A stretch of DNA of 10,268 nucleotides, taken from JALHSW01 sp038321755 (GTDB taxonomy: Bacteria; Actinomycetota; Acidimicrobiia; IMCC26256; PALSA-555). Within the stretch, counting starts at the first letter, position 1. Each line of letters opens with the position of its first letter. Of this stretch, positions 1 through 6,036 are shown piece after piece. The position numbers were made by a program, and so were the translations under genes. The notes below the pieces were generated by a model. That model did not search any database. It had not been told where the DNA came from and saw nothing but the letters and a program-made list of their open reading frames with translations. The DNA is taken from assembly GCA_038321755.1 (NCBI GenBank), contig JBBQFJ010000122.1, positions 1 through 10,268 of the forward strand, given 5' to 3'.

Positions 1-1
1 G

Positions 2-1021
2 TTCCCTTCGGCATGCGGCAAGACGAATCTCGCGATGATGATCCCCACGTTGCCCGGCTGGCGGGTCGAGACGATCGGCGACGACATCGCCTGGATGAAG
101 TTCGGCCCCGACGGCCGCCTGCGCGCGATCAACCCCGAGGCCGGTATCTTCGGCGTGGCGCCCGGGACGGGCACCAAGACCAACCCGAACGCGATTCGGA
201 CTCTCAGCCGCTGCTCGGTCTTCACCAACACGGCGCTCACCGACGACGGCGACGTGTGGTGGGAGGGGATCGACGGGGATGCCCCCGCGCACCTCACCGA
301 CTGGAAGCGCCGCGACTGGACACCCGAGTCCGACGAGGCAGCCGCGCACCCCAACTCCCGGTTCTGCGTCCCGCTGACGCAGTGCCCGATCCTCGCGCCG
401 GAGGCGGAAGACGCGCAGGGCGTCCCGATCTCGGCGTTCCTCTTCGGAGGCCGCCGCGCCACGACGGTCCCCCTCGTCTACGAGTCGCGCGACTGGAAGC
501 ACGGCGTGTTCGTCGCCGCCACCATGGGCTCCGAGAAGACCGCCGCCGCGTTCGGCGGGCTCGGCGAGCTGCGTCGCGACCCCTTCGCGATGCTCCCGTT
601 CTGCGGGTACCACATGGGTGACTACTTCGCGCACTGGCTGTCGATGCCCGAGCGCACCGACGAGTCGAAGCTGCCGCGGATCTTCGGGGTCAACTGGTTC
701 CGCAAAGATGCCGACGGCAAGTTCCTGTGGCCGGGATTCGGTGAGAACTCGCGAGTCCTCGACTGGATCTGCCGACGGCTCGAGGGTGAAGCGGACGGCG
801 CCGAGACCGCGATCGGCACGGTGCCACGCCCCGAGGATCTGAACCTCGAGGGATTCGACGAGCAGGGCCGCACCAACACGGCCGCGGCGCTGCGCCTGGA
901 CCCGAACGAGTGGAAGCGTGAGCTCCCGACGACCCACGAGCACTTCGAGACCTTCGGCGACAAGCTGCCGCCGGTGCTGCTCGAGGAGCTCGCGGCGCTC
1001 GAACGGCGCCTCGACGCCTGA
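2..1021 (+). CDS. pckG: Phosphoenolpyruvate carboxykinase (GTP), C-terminal part, 5' partial
   Basis: GTP-dependent PEP carboxykinase (EC 4.1.1.32) interconverts oxaloacetate plus GTP with PEP, CO2 and GDP, the entry step of gluconeogenesis, in the cytosol. The reading frame is open from the window edge: it begins inside the P-loop signature FPSACGKTN (kinase-1a), so the in-frame ATG at 35 is internal and the true start lies upstream. Visible after it are ETIGDDIAWM with the metal-binding Asp region, FGGRRATTVPLVYE, the mobile-lid segment around MGSEKTAAA, and NWFRKDADGKFLWPGFGENS. The last carries the Phe residues that stack on guanine in GTP-type enzymes and separates it from ATP-type PckA. 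339 residues are present; the family is usually about 600, so roughly 270 are missing. The stop is TGA at 1019-1021. No defect is seen in the visible part. Confidence 0.97.
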   Translation, partial: FPSACGKTNLAMMIPTLPGWRVETIGDDIAWMKFGPDGRLRAINPEAGIFGVAPGTGTKTNPNAIRTLSRCSVFTNTALTDDGDVWWEGIDGDAPAHLTDWKRRDWTPESDEAAAHPNSRFCVPLTQCPILAPEAEDAQGVPISAFLFGGRRATTVPLVYESRDWKHGVFVAATMGSEKTAAAFGGLGELRRDPFAMLPFCGYHMGDYFAHWLSMPERTDESKLPRIFGVNWFRKDADGKFLWPGFGENSRVLDWICRRLEGEADGAETAIGTVPRPEDLNLEGFDEQGRTNTAAALRLDPNEWKRELPTTHEHFETFGDKLPPVLLEELAALERRLDA

Positions 1022-1085
1022 CGCACCTGGCACCCCGGACCCGGGCCGGGTTCCGCCACTACGCTCCGCGCACACATCCATCCAG

Positions 1086-1103
1086 CCGCGGCAAGCGCCG
1101 CGG
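1086..1103 (+). terminator. Perfect hairpin between pckG and the Lrp-domain gene
   Basis: CCGCGGC-AAGC-GCCGCGG forms a perfect 7-bp stem with a 4-nt loop, 65 bases after the pckG stop and five bases before the Shine-Dalgarno sequence of the next gene. A weaker G/C-rich inverted repeat lies at 1032-1051. Neither is followed by a T tract, so a classic intrinsic terminator is not shown. It could be a terminator without a U tract, a 5'-leader structure of the downstream gene, or an operator. Confidence 0.4.
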
Positions 1104-1107
1104 AACC

Positions 1108-1113
1108 GGGAGG
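1108..1113 (+). promoter_or_regulatory. Ribosome binding site of the Lrp-domain gene
   Basis: GGGAGG ends six bases before the ATG at 1120. It is one of only two strong Shine-Dalgarno sequences in the window and it fixes the start codon. A possible -10 hexamer, TACGCT at 1060-1065, would give a leader of about 48 nt, but no -35 is visible. Confidence 0.75.
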
Positions 1114-1119
1114 TACGTC

Positions 1120-1356
1120 ATGGCCATCAGTGCCTACGTGCTCATCCAGACCGAGGTCGGGAAGTCGTCACAGGTCACGAGCGCGGTCCGAGCGATCGCC
1201 GGTGTGGTGACCGCCGACGACGTCACGGGACCGTATGACGTCATCGTGCGCACCGAAGCCGCGAGCCTCGATGATCTGGGGAAGCTGGTGGTGTCGCAGA
1301 TCCAGTCGGTGGAAGGGATCACCCGCACCTTCACCTGCCCCGTCGTCAACCTCTAG
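1120..1356 (+). CDS. Stand-alone Lrp/AsnC ligand-binding (RAM) domain protein
   Basis: A 78-residue protein made only of the alpha/beta ligand-binding domain found at the C-terminus of Lrp/AsnC regulators (RAM domain). The opening strand AYVLIQTE, the central VTGPYDVIVRTE (the G-x-YD turn that contributes to the amino-acid pocket in Lrp proteins) and the final strand RTFTCPVV are typical. There is no helix-turn-helix, so it cannot bind DNA in the usual Lrp way. Stand-alone RAM proteins are known to form dimers or higher rings and may bind amino acids or partner with full-length regulators; which applies here is unknown. It follows pckG by 98 bases and could be cotranscribed with it. Its TAG stop lies inside the first copy of a tandem repeat. 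Confidence 0.85.
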   Translation: MAISAYVLIQTEVGKSSQVTSAVRAIAGVVTADDVTGPYDVIVRTEAASLDDLGKLVVSQIQSVEGITRTFTCPVVNL

Positions 1357-1392
1357 ATCACTCAGGCTCTAGATCACTCAGGCTCTAGATCA
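1351..1392. repeat. 16-bp tandem repeat, two full copies plus a partial third
   Basis: The unit CTCTAGATCACTCAGG occurs at 1351-1366 and 1367-1382 without mismatch. A third copy begins at 1383 and matches for ten bases before diverging. The array fills the whole gap between two convergent genes: copy one holds the TAG stop of the Lrp-domain gene, and the partial copy holds the ddl stop (TGA on the minus strand, 1392-1390). Because the period is not a multiple of three, TAG appears in all plus-strand frames. No good hairpin is formed. Replication slippage is the simplest origin. Confidence 0.9.
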
Positions 1393-2538
1393 GTCCTGGT
1401 CGCGCTGACGACCTGCGCGCCGGACACGCCGACCGTGGCGCGCGAGCGCCAGCCCGATCAGCCGATCGAGCAGCTCCGAGTATGCGACGCCCGACTCCGC
1501 CCACAGGCGTGGGTACATCGAGATCGGCGTGAACCCGGGGATCGTGTTCACCTCGTTCACGATGAAGCCTCGTCCCGGGCCACCGTCGGGTGCCTCGGGC
1601 TCGAAGAAGAAGTCGACGCGTGCCATCGCCTCGCCGCGACAGGCCTCGAACGCCCGTACCGCGAGGGCGCGCACCGCCTCGGCCTCGGCGCCGCTCAACG
1701 GTGCCGGGACCAGCAGCTCGGCGTCGTCGGCCTCGTACTTGTCGGCGTACGAGTAGAAGTCGGCGCCGGGCACGATCTCGCCAGGCACCGAGGCAAGCGG
1801 CGGGTCGTCACCGAGGACGCCCACCTCGATCTCCCGTCCGACGATCGCCTCCTCGAGCACGATCCACTCGTCGAAGCGCAGCGCCAGCTCGACCGCCGCG
1901 ACGAGCTCGTCGCGACTCCGTGCCTTCGACACCCCCACCGACGAACCGAGGTTCGCGGGCTTCACGAAGCACGGATAGCCCAGGCGCGCCTCGACGTCGA
2001 GGACGAGCTGATCGACGTCGTGCCCCTCGCGGAACGCGAGCCAGGCGGCCAGCTCCAGGCCGACGGCCGCGAAGGCCCGCTTCATCATGATCTTGTCCAT
2101 CGCGACCGCGGAGCCCACGACGCCCGCCCCGACGTACGGAACGCCCGCGAGCTCGAACAGCCCCTGGACGGTGCCGTCCTCGCCGTACGGCCCGTGGAGC
2201 AGCGGCAACACGACGTCGAACGGCGTGCTGCGTGCGGACACCGACCCGTCTCCGTCGAGCGGGACAAGCGCGTTCGTGCCCGGCTGCGGGAGCTCGGCGA
2301 CCGGCGACCCCTCGATCCGGAACGCGCTCGGCAGCGCGTCGCGGGCCCCCGCGAGCTGCTCGCGCGCCTCGCCGGCGAGCAGCCACTCCCCTTCTTTGGT
2401 GATCGCGACCGGCACGACGTCGTAGCGCTCCGGGTCGAGCGCCTGCGCGACCGCGACTGCGCTCACCCGCGACACATCGTGCTCGGCCGAACGGCCACCG
2501 AACAGCACGAGCACGCGCAGACGATCAGGGACGACCAT
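1390..2538 (-). CDS. ddl: D-alanine--D-alanine ligase
   Basis: ATP-grasp ligase (EC 6.3.2.4) that joins two D-Ala for peptidoglycan precursor synthesis in the cytosol. The 382 residues show the N-terminal GGRSAEHDVS (residues 14-23), HGPYGEDGTVQG (115-126), MDK (147-149), the ATP-binding KPANLGSSVGVSK (193-205), the omega-loop segment FYSYADKY (261-268), ARVDFFF (306-312) and the metal-binding NEVNTIPGFTPISMYP (328-343). The Tyr-rich omega loop resembles DdlB-type enzymes, so D-Ala-D-Ala rather than D-Ala-D-Lac synthesis is expected. The start is ATG at 2538, which shares its A with the TGA stop of the preceding gene (TGATG). The frame stays open further upstream, but that sequence is antisense-shifted across the membrane gene and shows no family similarity. 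It is the last gene of a four-gene minus-strand cluster. Confidence 0.96.
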   Translation of the reverse strand: MVVPDRLRVLVLFGGRSAEHDVSRVSAVAVAQALDPERYDVVPVAITKEGEWLLAGEAREQLAGARDALPSAFRIEGSPVAELPQPGTNALVPLDGDGSVSARSTPFDVVLPLLHGPYGEDGTVQGLFELAGVPYVGAGVVGSAVAMDKIMMKRAFAAVGLELAAWLAFREGHDVDQLVLDVEARLGYPCFVKPANLGSSVGVSKARSRDELVAAVELALRFDEWIVLEEAIVGREIEVGVLGDDPPLASVPGEIVPGADFYSYADKYEADDAELLVPAPLSGAEAEAVRALAVRAFEACRGEAMARVDFFFEPEAPDGGPGRGFIVNEVNTIPGFTPISMYPRLWAESGVAYSELLDRLIGLALARHGRRVRRAGRQRDQD

Positions 2539-2903
2539 CAGCCAACCTGGAGCACGGCGCGGATGCCGAGCCCCATGATGAAGAGACCGACGAGCCCGTA
2601 CAACAGCTCGCGCCTGCCGCGCATCTGCGCCCGGTACTGGTACGCCAACCCGACCGTGAGGAACGCGAGGAACCCGTAGAACATGTGGAACCGCGGGACC
2701 GTGTAGTCCTTGCTCGCGACGAGGATCACCCCCACCAGGACCTGCAGCATCATCGCGACTTCGGCCACGATCGTGACGATCCAGAGCCAACGGCCGCGAA
2801 GGCCGTCGAATCGCCAGGCGATCAGCGCGGCGATGCCGACGATGGCATTCATCGCGATCGCCGCGTAGCCCCACCACGAGTGGAACGAGTGCAGGACGCT
2901 CAC
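2538..2903 (-). CDS. Four-helix integral membrane protein, function unknown
   Basis: A 121-residue protein with four predicted membrane helices at about residues 11-30, 40-63, 72-90 and 100-118, joined by short loops with Arg/Lys clusters. I do not recognise a named family with certainty. Visible features are HSFHSWWGY at the start of helix 1 (H5, H8), E48 and Q54 in helix 2 within AEVAMMLQVLVG, and RFHMFYGFLAF in helix 3 (H73). Membrane-facing His residues in helices 1 and 3 recall small heme b-binding four-helix bundles, but this is only a resemblance. The start is GTG at 2903, overlapping the TAG stop of the heme-monooxygenase gene by one base (TAGTG). The end overlaps the ddl start by one base, so translational coupling on both sides is likely. 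Confidence 0.8.
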   Translation of the reverse strand: MSVLHSFHSWWGYAAIAMNAIVGIAALIAWRFDGLRGRWLWIVTIVAEVAMMLQVLVGVILVASKDYTVPRFHMFYGFLAFLTVGLAYQYRAQMRGRRELLYGLVGLFIMGLGIRAVLQVG

Positions 2904-3220
2904 TACTCGGCGGGAGCTTCCTCGTGCTGCACGACGTCGAACGACCAGAGCGCGCTCTGGTCGCTCACGGGACCTTCGCTCGCGTGCGCCTTGTGCCCCT
3001 TCGAGAACGCGGCACTGTTGGCCCAGGCGTCGAAGTCCTCGACCGTGCGCCAGCGGGTGTAGACGAGGAACTCCTCGCGCTCATCGGTCGGACGCAACAG
3101 CTCGAACGCCTCGAAGCCCGGGGACTTCGCGACCTCACCGGCACGTGCCGCGAAGCGGCGTTCCAGCTCGTCGGCCTTGTCCTTGGGCACGGTGATCGCG
3201 TTGATCCGCACGACGCTCAT
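2903..3220 (-). CDS. MhuD-like heme-degrading monooxygenase (ABM domain)
   Basis: A 105-residue single-domain ferredoxin-like alpha/beta barrel protein of the antibiotic biosynthesis monooxygenase (ABM) superfamily. From memory it closely follows mycobacterial MhuD: VVRINAITVP, SPGFEAFELLRP and FDAWANS all have direct counterparts. The residues that define IsdG/MhuD heme oxygenases are present: Asn7, Trp66 and a His at 76 (with another at 79); MhuD uses Asn7, Trp66 and His75. A heme-cleaving, iron-releasing role is therefore likely, acting as a dimer in the cytosol. Other ABM proteins do quinol or polyketide oxidation, so the activity is inferred. The ATG at 3220 is preceded by AAGGAG at 3234-3229 with 8-base spacing. 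It follows the PAC2 gene by 54 bases and overlaps the next gene by one. Confidence 0.83.
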   Translation of the reverse strand: MSVVRINAITVPKDKADELERRFAARAGEVAKSPGFEAFELLRPTDEREEFLVYTRWRTVEDFDAWANSAAFSKGHKAHASEGPVSDQSALWSFDVVQHEEAPAE

Positions 3221-3228
3221 TCGGTGGG

Positions 3229-3234
3229 CTCCTT
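3229..3234 (-). promoter_or_regulatory. Ribosome binding site of the MhuD-like gene
   Basis: On the minus strand AAGGAG (3234 to 3229) lies eight bases before the ATG at 3220. It marks re-initiation within the PAC2-ddl operon and contrasts with operon-leading genes, which have no such sequence. Confidence 0.75.
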
Positions 3235-3274
3235 CAGGTCCGGGTGACGGTGGGCAGGAGGGCTGGGCTCGCGA

Positions 3275-4093
3275 TCATTGGTCGCGGAGGAACTGCTCGA
3301 TCTCCGCGGCGAGCTCATCGCCGCTGACCTCCTCCGCGCTCTCCTCTTCGATGGCGTCGACCAGGTCGGCGACATCGGGACGGTCAGCGAGTCCTTCCTC
3401 GACCTTCTCGGTGTACGTGACGATCTCCTCGTCGAGGTCGTCGAGCTCGACGTGCAGTCCGCCATACTCACGGAGTCGTTCGAGGAGCGCGCGCACGGCG
3501 GGCGGAGACGGGTTGCCGGCGACGTAGTGCGGGACCTGCGCCCACAGCCCGACCGCCGGGATCCCCGCTTCACCGAGCGCGACCTGCAGGACGGTCTGCA
3601 CGCCCGTCGGACCTTCGTAGTCCCCGCGCACGGCACCGATCTCCTGCGCGACCGAGTGCGCGGTCGCCGTGGCGAGCACGGGGACCGGACGTCGGTGCGA
3701 CACCATCGCCGGCATGCCGCCGAGTGTGAACGCCTGCTTCGCACCCAGACGATTCGCAACGTCGACGAGATCCTTCGTGAACGTCGGCCAGCGCAGCGAC
3801 GGCTCCGGCCCCGTGATCACGATCACGTCGCGATCAGCCCGTCCGGCGGTGAGGTCGAGCTGGGGCCAGGACACCCGGCGGGTCAGACCGTCGACCAGCT
3901 CGACCGTGGGGCGGGTCTGCTGGAGATCGACGAGCTCGTCGAGCGCGTACCGGCCGAATGAGCGCGCACCCTCGAGCTGGTCGACCAGCGTCGAGGCGGT
4001 GAGCTCACCGGCTTCGCCCGCGTCGACCCAGCCGGTGATCGCCACGACGAGCACCGGGTCGCGGAGGCGGGGCCACACGTCGATCTCGAGCAT
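3275..4093 (-). CDS. PAC2 family protein
   Basis: A 272-residue protein of the PAC2 family (named after proteasome assembly chaperone 2), widespread in actinobacteria and archaea. Diagnostic stretches are the N-terminal PVLVVAITGWVDAGEAG, DVIVITGPEPSLRWPTF in the middle, and YEGPTGVQTVLQ with IPAVGLWAQVPHYVAGNPSP, the usual conserved core. The last 50 residues are acidic and probably helical (LDDLDEEIVTYTEKVEE onward), as in actinobacterial members. The bacterial function is not established; a role with the actinobacterial proteasome is only suggested by the name. The start chosen is ATG at 4093: the family's N-terminus begins there, and TACCGT sits six bases upstream, consistent with a leaderless mRNA. 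The frame can be extended 40 residues upstream into the promoter region, but that stretch is unlike the family. Confidence 0.9.
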   Translation of the reverse strand: MLEIDVWPRLRDPVLVVAITGWVDAGEAGELTASTLVDQLEGARSFGRYALDELVDLQQTRPTVELVDGLTRRVSWPQLDLTAGRADRDVIVITGPEPSLRWPTFTKDLVDVANRLGAKQAFTLGGMPAMVSHRRPVPVLATATAHSVAQEIGAVRGDYEGPTGVQTVLQVALGEAGIPAVGLWAQVPHYVAGNPSPPAVRALLERLREYGGLHVELDDLDEEIVTYTEKVEEGLADRPDVADLVDAIEEESAEEVSGDELAAEIEQFLRDQ

Positions 4094-4105
4094 CGAGCAA
4101 CGGTA
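4094..4105 (-). promoter_or_regulatory. Leaderless -10 promoter element of the PAC2 operon
   Basis: On the minus strand TACCGT (4105 to 4100) is followed by six bases and the ATG at 4093, so transcription would begin at or next to the start codon. There is no Shine-Dalgarno sequence and no recognisable -35. Confidence 0.6.
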
Positions 4106-4136
4106 CCGGGCGCGCCGCACCGATCCCCACAGGAAC

Positions 4137-4173
4137 GCAGGCTCGGCCCATCCGAGAGCAGGCTCTAGCCTGC
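4137..4173 (+). promoter_or_regulatory. Operator-like dyad and direct repeats between divergent genes
   Basis: GCAGGCT-CT-AGCCTGC at 4158-4173 is a perfect 7-2-7 inverted repeat that overlaps the proposed -10 (TAGCCT, 4166-4171) of the oxidoreductase gene. The octamer GCAGGCTC also occurs at 4137-4144, exactly 21 bases upstream of the copy at 4158-4165, about two helical turns. The layout fits a dimeric repressor site covering a promoter, with a second half-site on the same face of the helix. The regulator is unknown. Confidence 0.5.
4166..4171 (+). promoter_or_regulatory. Leaderless -10 element of the F420-type oxidoreductase gene
   Basis: TAGCCT is separated by seven bases (4172-4178) from the ATG at 4179. 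No ribosome binding site is present, and the -35 region does not resemble TTGACA. It lies within the 16-bp dyad. Confidence 0.6.
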
Positions 4174-4178
4174 GGCAC

Positions 4179-5156
4179 ATGCAGTTCGGGGTGCACACCG
4201 GTCTCCAGAACACCTCGACGGAGGAGCTGCTCCCGCTCTGGCGGCGGATCGAGGCCCACGGCTTCGAGTGGATCTCGATCTGGGACCACTTCTATGCCGC
4301 CGATGCCACGGTGCGCGATGGCGCGACCACGTCCGGATCGGTCTGCCTCGAGGCGGTCGCGAGCCACGCGGCGCTGGCGTGCACCACCACCTCGGTCCGG
4401 TGCGGCAGCCTCGTCTACTCCGTCGGGTACCGGCACCCGGCGGTGCTCGCCAACGCGATCGCGACCATCGACCAGCTCTCCTCCGGACGCGCCGTGCTCG
4501 GCCTCGGCGCGGGGTGGCACCAAGGTGAGTACGCGGCGTACGGCATCCCGTTCCCTCCGGCACCGGTGCGGCTGCGCCAGCTCGAGGAGGCGATCCAGTG
4601 CGTGCGCCTCCTGCTCACCGAAGACGTCGCCAGCTTCGACGGAGAGTTCTTCCACCTCGACGAGGCGCGATGCGATCCCAAGCCGGTGCAGGAACGGCTC
4701 CCGCTCTGGATCGGCGGTGCCGGCGAGAAGGTGACGCTCCGGATCGCGGCCCGGCACGCCGACGGCTGGAACATCCCCTTCATCCCACCCGACGCGTACC
4801 GGCACAAGGTCGAGGTGCTGCACGCGCACTGCGAGCGGGAGGGGCGCGACCCCGCCGAGATCACCAAGTCGGTCAACCTCACGCTCGCGTGGCGCGAAGA
4901 GGACCTGGTCGCGCAGTTCGGCGGCATGACGGACTGGGTCCGTCCGAGCGCGCTCACGGGGAGCGTCGAGGAGATGGTCGATCGCATCGGTGCCTACGGC
5001 GACGCCGGCGCCGACTGGGTCAACCTCGCGCTGCGTGCACCGTTCGACATCGAGGGGCTCGACCGGTTCGCGACGGACGTGCTCCCGCAGCTCCGCGGCT
5101 TGCGGCGGAGCTGCCATGACCGGGCGAGGAGACCGCGGTCCCGAGCTGCGACTTGA
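4179..5156 (+). CDS. LLM class F420-dependent oxidoreductase
   Basis: A 325-residue member of the luciferase-like monooxygenase (LLM) superfamily in its F420-dependent form, a TIM-barrel hydride-transfer enzyme of the cytosol. Typical features are the N-terminal MQFGVHTGL strand, WDHFYA, a central LACTTTSVRCGSLVYSVGYR with HPAVLANAIATIDQLSSGR, the glycine-rich LGLGAGWHQGEYAAYGIPFP, then PLWIGGAGEKVTLRIAARHA with DGWN. These are the usual cofactor and phosphate-binding regions of actinobacterial F420 proteins. FMN use cannot be excluded and the substrate is unknown. The ATG at 4179 is supported by family alignment and the -10 seven bases upstream. The last 41 bases overlap galT in another frame; the final residues (rich in Arg) are read through the galT start and look non-conserved. 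Confidence 0.88.
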   Translation: MQFGVHTGLQNTSTEELLPLWRRIEAHGFEWISIWDHFYAADATVRDGATTSGSVCLEAVASHAALACTTTSVRCGSLVYSVGYRHPAVLANAIATIDQLSSGRAVLGLGAGWHQGEYAAYGIPFPPAPVRLRQLEEAIQCVRLLLTEDVASFDGEFFHLDEARCDPKPVQERLPLWIGGAGEKVTLRIAARHADGWNIPFIPPDAYRHKVEVLHAHCEREGRDPAEITKSVNLTLAWREEDLVAQFGGMTDWVRPSALTGSVEEMVDRIGAYGDAGADWVNLALRAPFDIEGLDRFATDVLPQLRGLRRSCHDRARRPRSRAAT

Positions 5157-6036
5157 TCCCCTCACTCGCGAGTGGGTGATGATCGTCGGTGATCGCCAGC
5201 ACCGACCCAACCTCCCGGACGACGGCTGCCCGTTCTGCGTGGGTGGGCTCGAGGCTCCAGAGCCCTACGACGTGCGATCGTTCACCAACCGCTGGCCGGC
5301 CCTCGTGCCCGGCTCGATCGAGCCCGATGGCGCGAGGACGCCGGCGCGCGGTGCCGCCGAGGTGGTGCTCTACACGTCGCAGCACGACGCCTCACTCGGC
5401 TCGCTCGGCGTCGCGGGCGTGCGCAAGGTCGTCGATCTCTGGGCCGAGCGGACCACGGCGCTGCTCACGCGCCCGGAGGTCGAGTACGTCCTGGTGTTCG
5501 AGAACCGCGGTCGCGACGTCGGTGCGACGATCGATCATCCCCACGGCCAGATCTACGGGTTCGGGTTCGTCCCGCCCGTGCCCCGACGCGAGCTCGAGGT
5601 CACCGACGCCTGCGGCTGCCCGCTCTGCTCGTTGGTGCCGGAGGAGGCGGCTGCGGCAACACGGGTCGTGGCGGACGACGGAGCGTGGCTCGCGTGGATC
5701 CCCGCCGCGAGCCCATGGCCCTACGGCACGATCCTCGCCCCTCGTGCGCACGTCGCCGGACTCGCGAGCCTCGACGACGCCGGTCGCGACTCGCTCGCAG
5801 CGACGCTCGTCGAGGTACTCGAGCGCTACGACCGCCTGTTCGCGCGGCCGTTCCCGTACATGCTGTGGATCCATCAGCAGCCGGCGGACGACCGCGCGCA
5901 CCTGCACGTGCACCTTGCGCCGCCGCGCCGCGAGGCCGACACGCTGCGCTACGTCGCGGCAGCAGAAGTGGGCAGCGGGACGTACTCCAACCCGGTCGTC
6001 CCCGAGACCGCAGCACAGGCGCTGCGCGACGCCTAG
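5116..6036 (+). CDS. galT: Galactose-1-phosphate uridylyltransferase
   Basis: Leloir-pathway enzyme (EC 2.7.7.12) that exchanges UMP between UDP-glucose and galactose 1-phosphate. The 306 residues begin with ELRLDPLTREWVMI (10-23), the typical N-terminus, followed by zinc-site CPFC (C38, C41) and the active-site IDHPHGQIYGFGF (about 139-151), where the second His of HPH, H143, should be the uridylylated nucleophile. A second CPLC and the C-terminal HLHVHLAPPRR follow. It is about 40 residues shorter than the E. coli enzyme, as in other actinobacterial forms. The start is ATG at 5116, with GGAG five bases upstream inside the preceding gene, which it overlaps by 41 bp; translation is probably coupled. 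The stop TAG lies in a CTAG shared with the convergent gene. Confidence 0.95.
   Translation: MTGRGDRGPELRLDPLTREWVMIVGDRQHRPNLPDDGCPFCVGGLEAPEPYDVRSFTNRWPALVPGSIEPDGARTPARGAAEVVLYTSQHDASLGSLGVAGVRKVVDLWAERTTALLTRPEVEYVLVFENRGRDVGATIDHPHGQIYGFGFVPPVPRRELEVTDACGCPLCSLVPEEAAAATRVVADDGAWLAWIPAASPWPYGTILAPRAHVAGLASLDDAGRDSLAATLVEVLERYDRLFARPFPYMLWIHQQPADDRAHLHVHLAPPRREADTLRYVAAAEVGSGTYSNPVVPETAAQALRDA

Noticed and set aside
1435..2679. Long plus-strand frame opposite ddl (414 codons)
   Set aside because: Arg/Asp/His-rich antisense frame typical of high-GC DNA; no family features, while the opposite strand encodes a clear Ddl.
2539..2877. N-terminal extension of ddl by 113 residues in the same frame
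   Set aside because: It overlaps the whole membrane-protein gene in another frame, is Arg-rich and unlike Ddl proteins; the ATG at 2538 gives a normal Ddl N-terminus.
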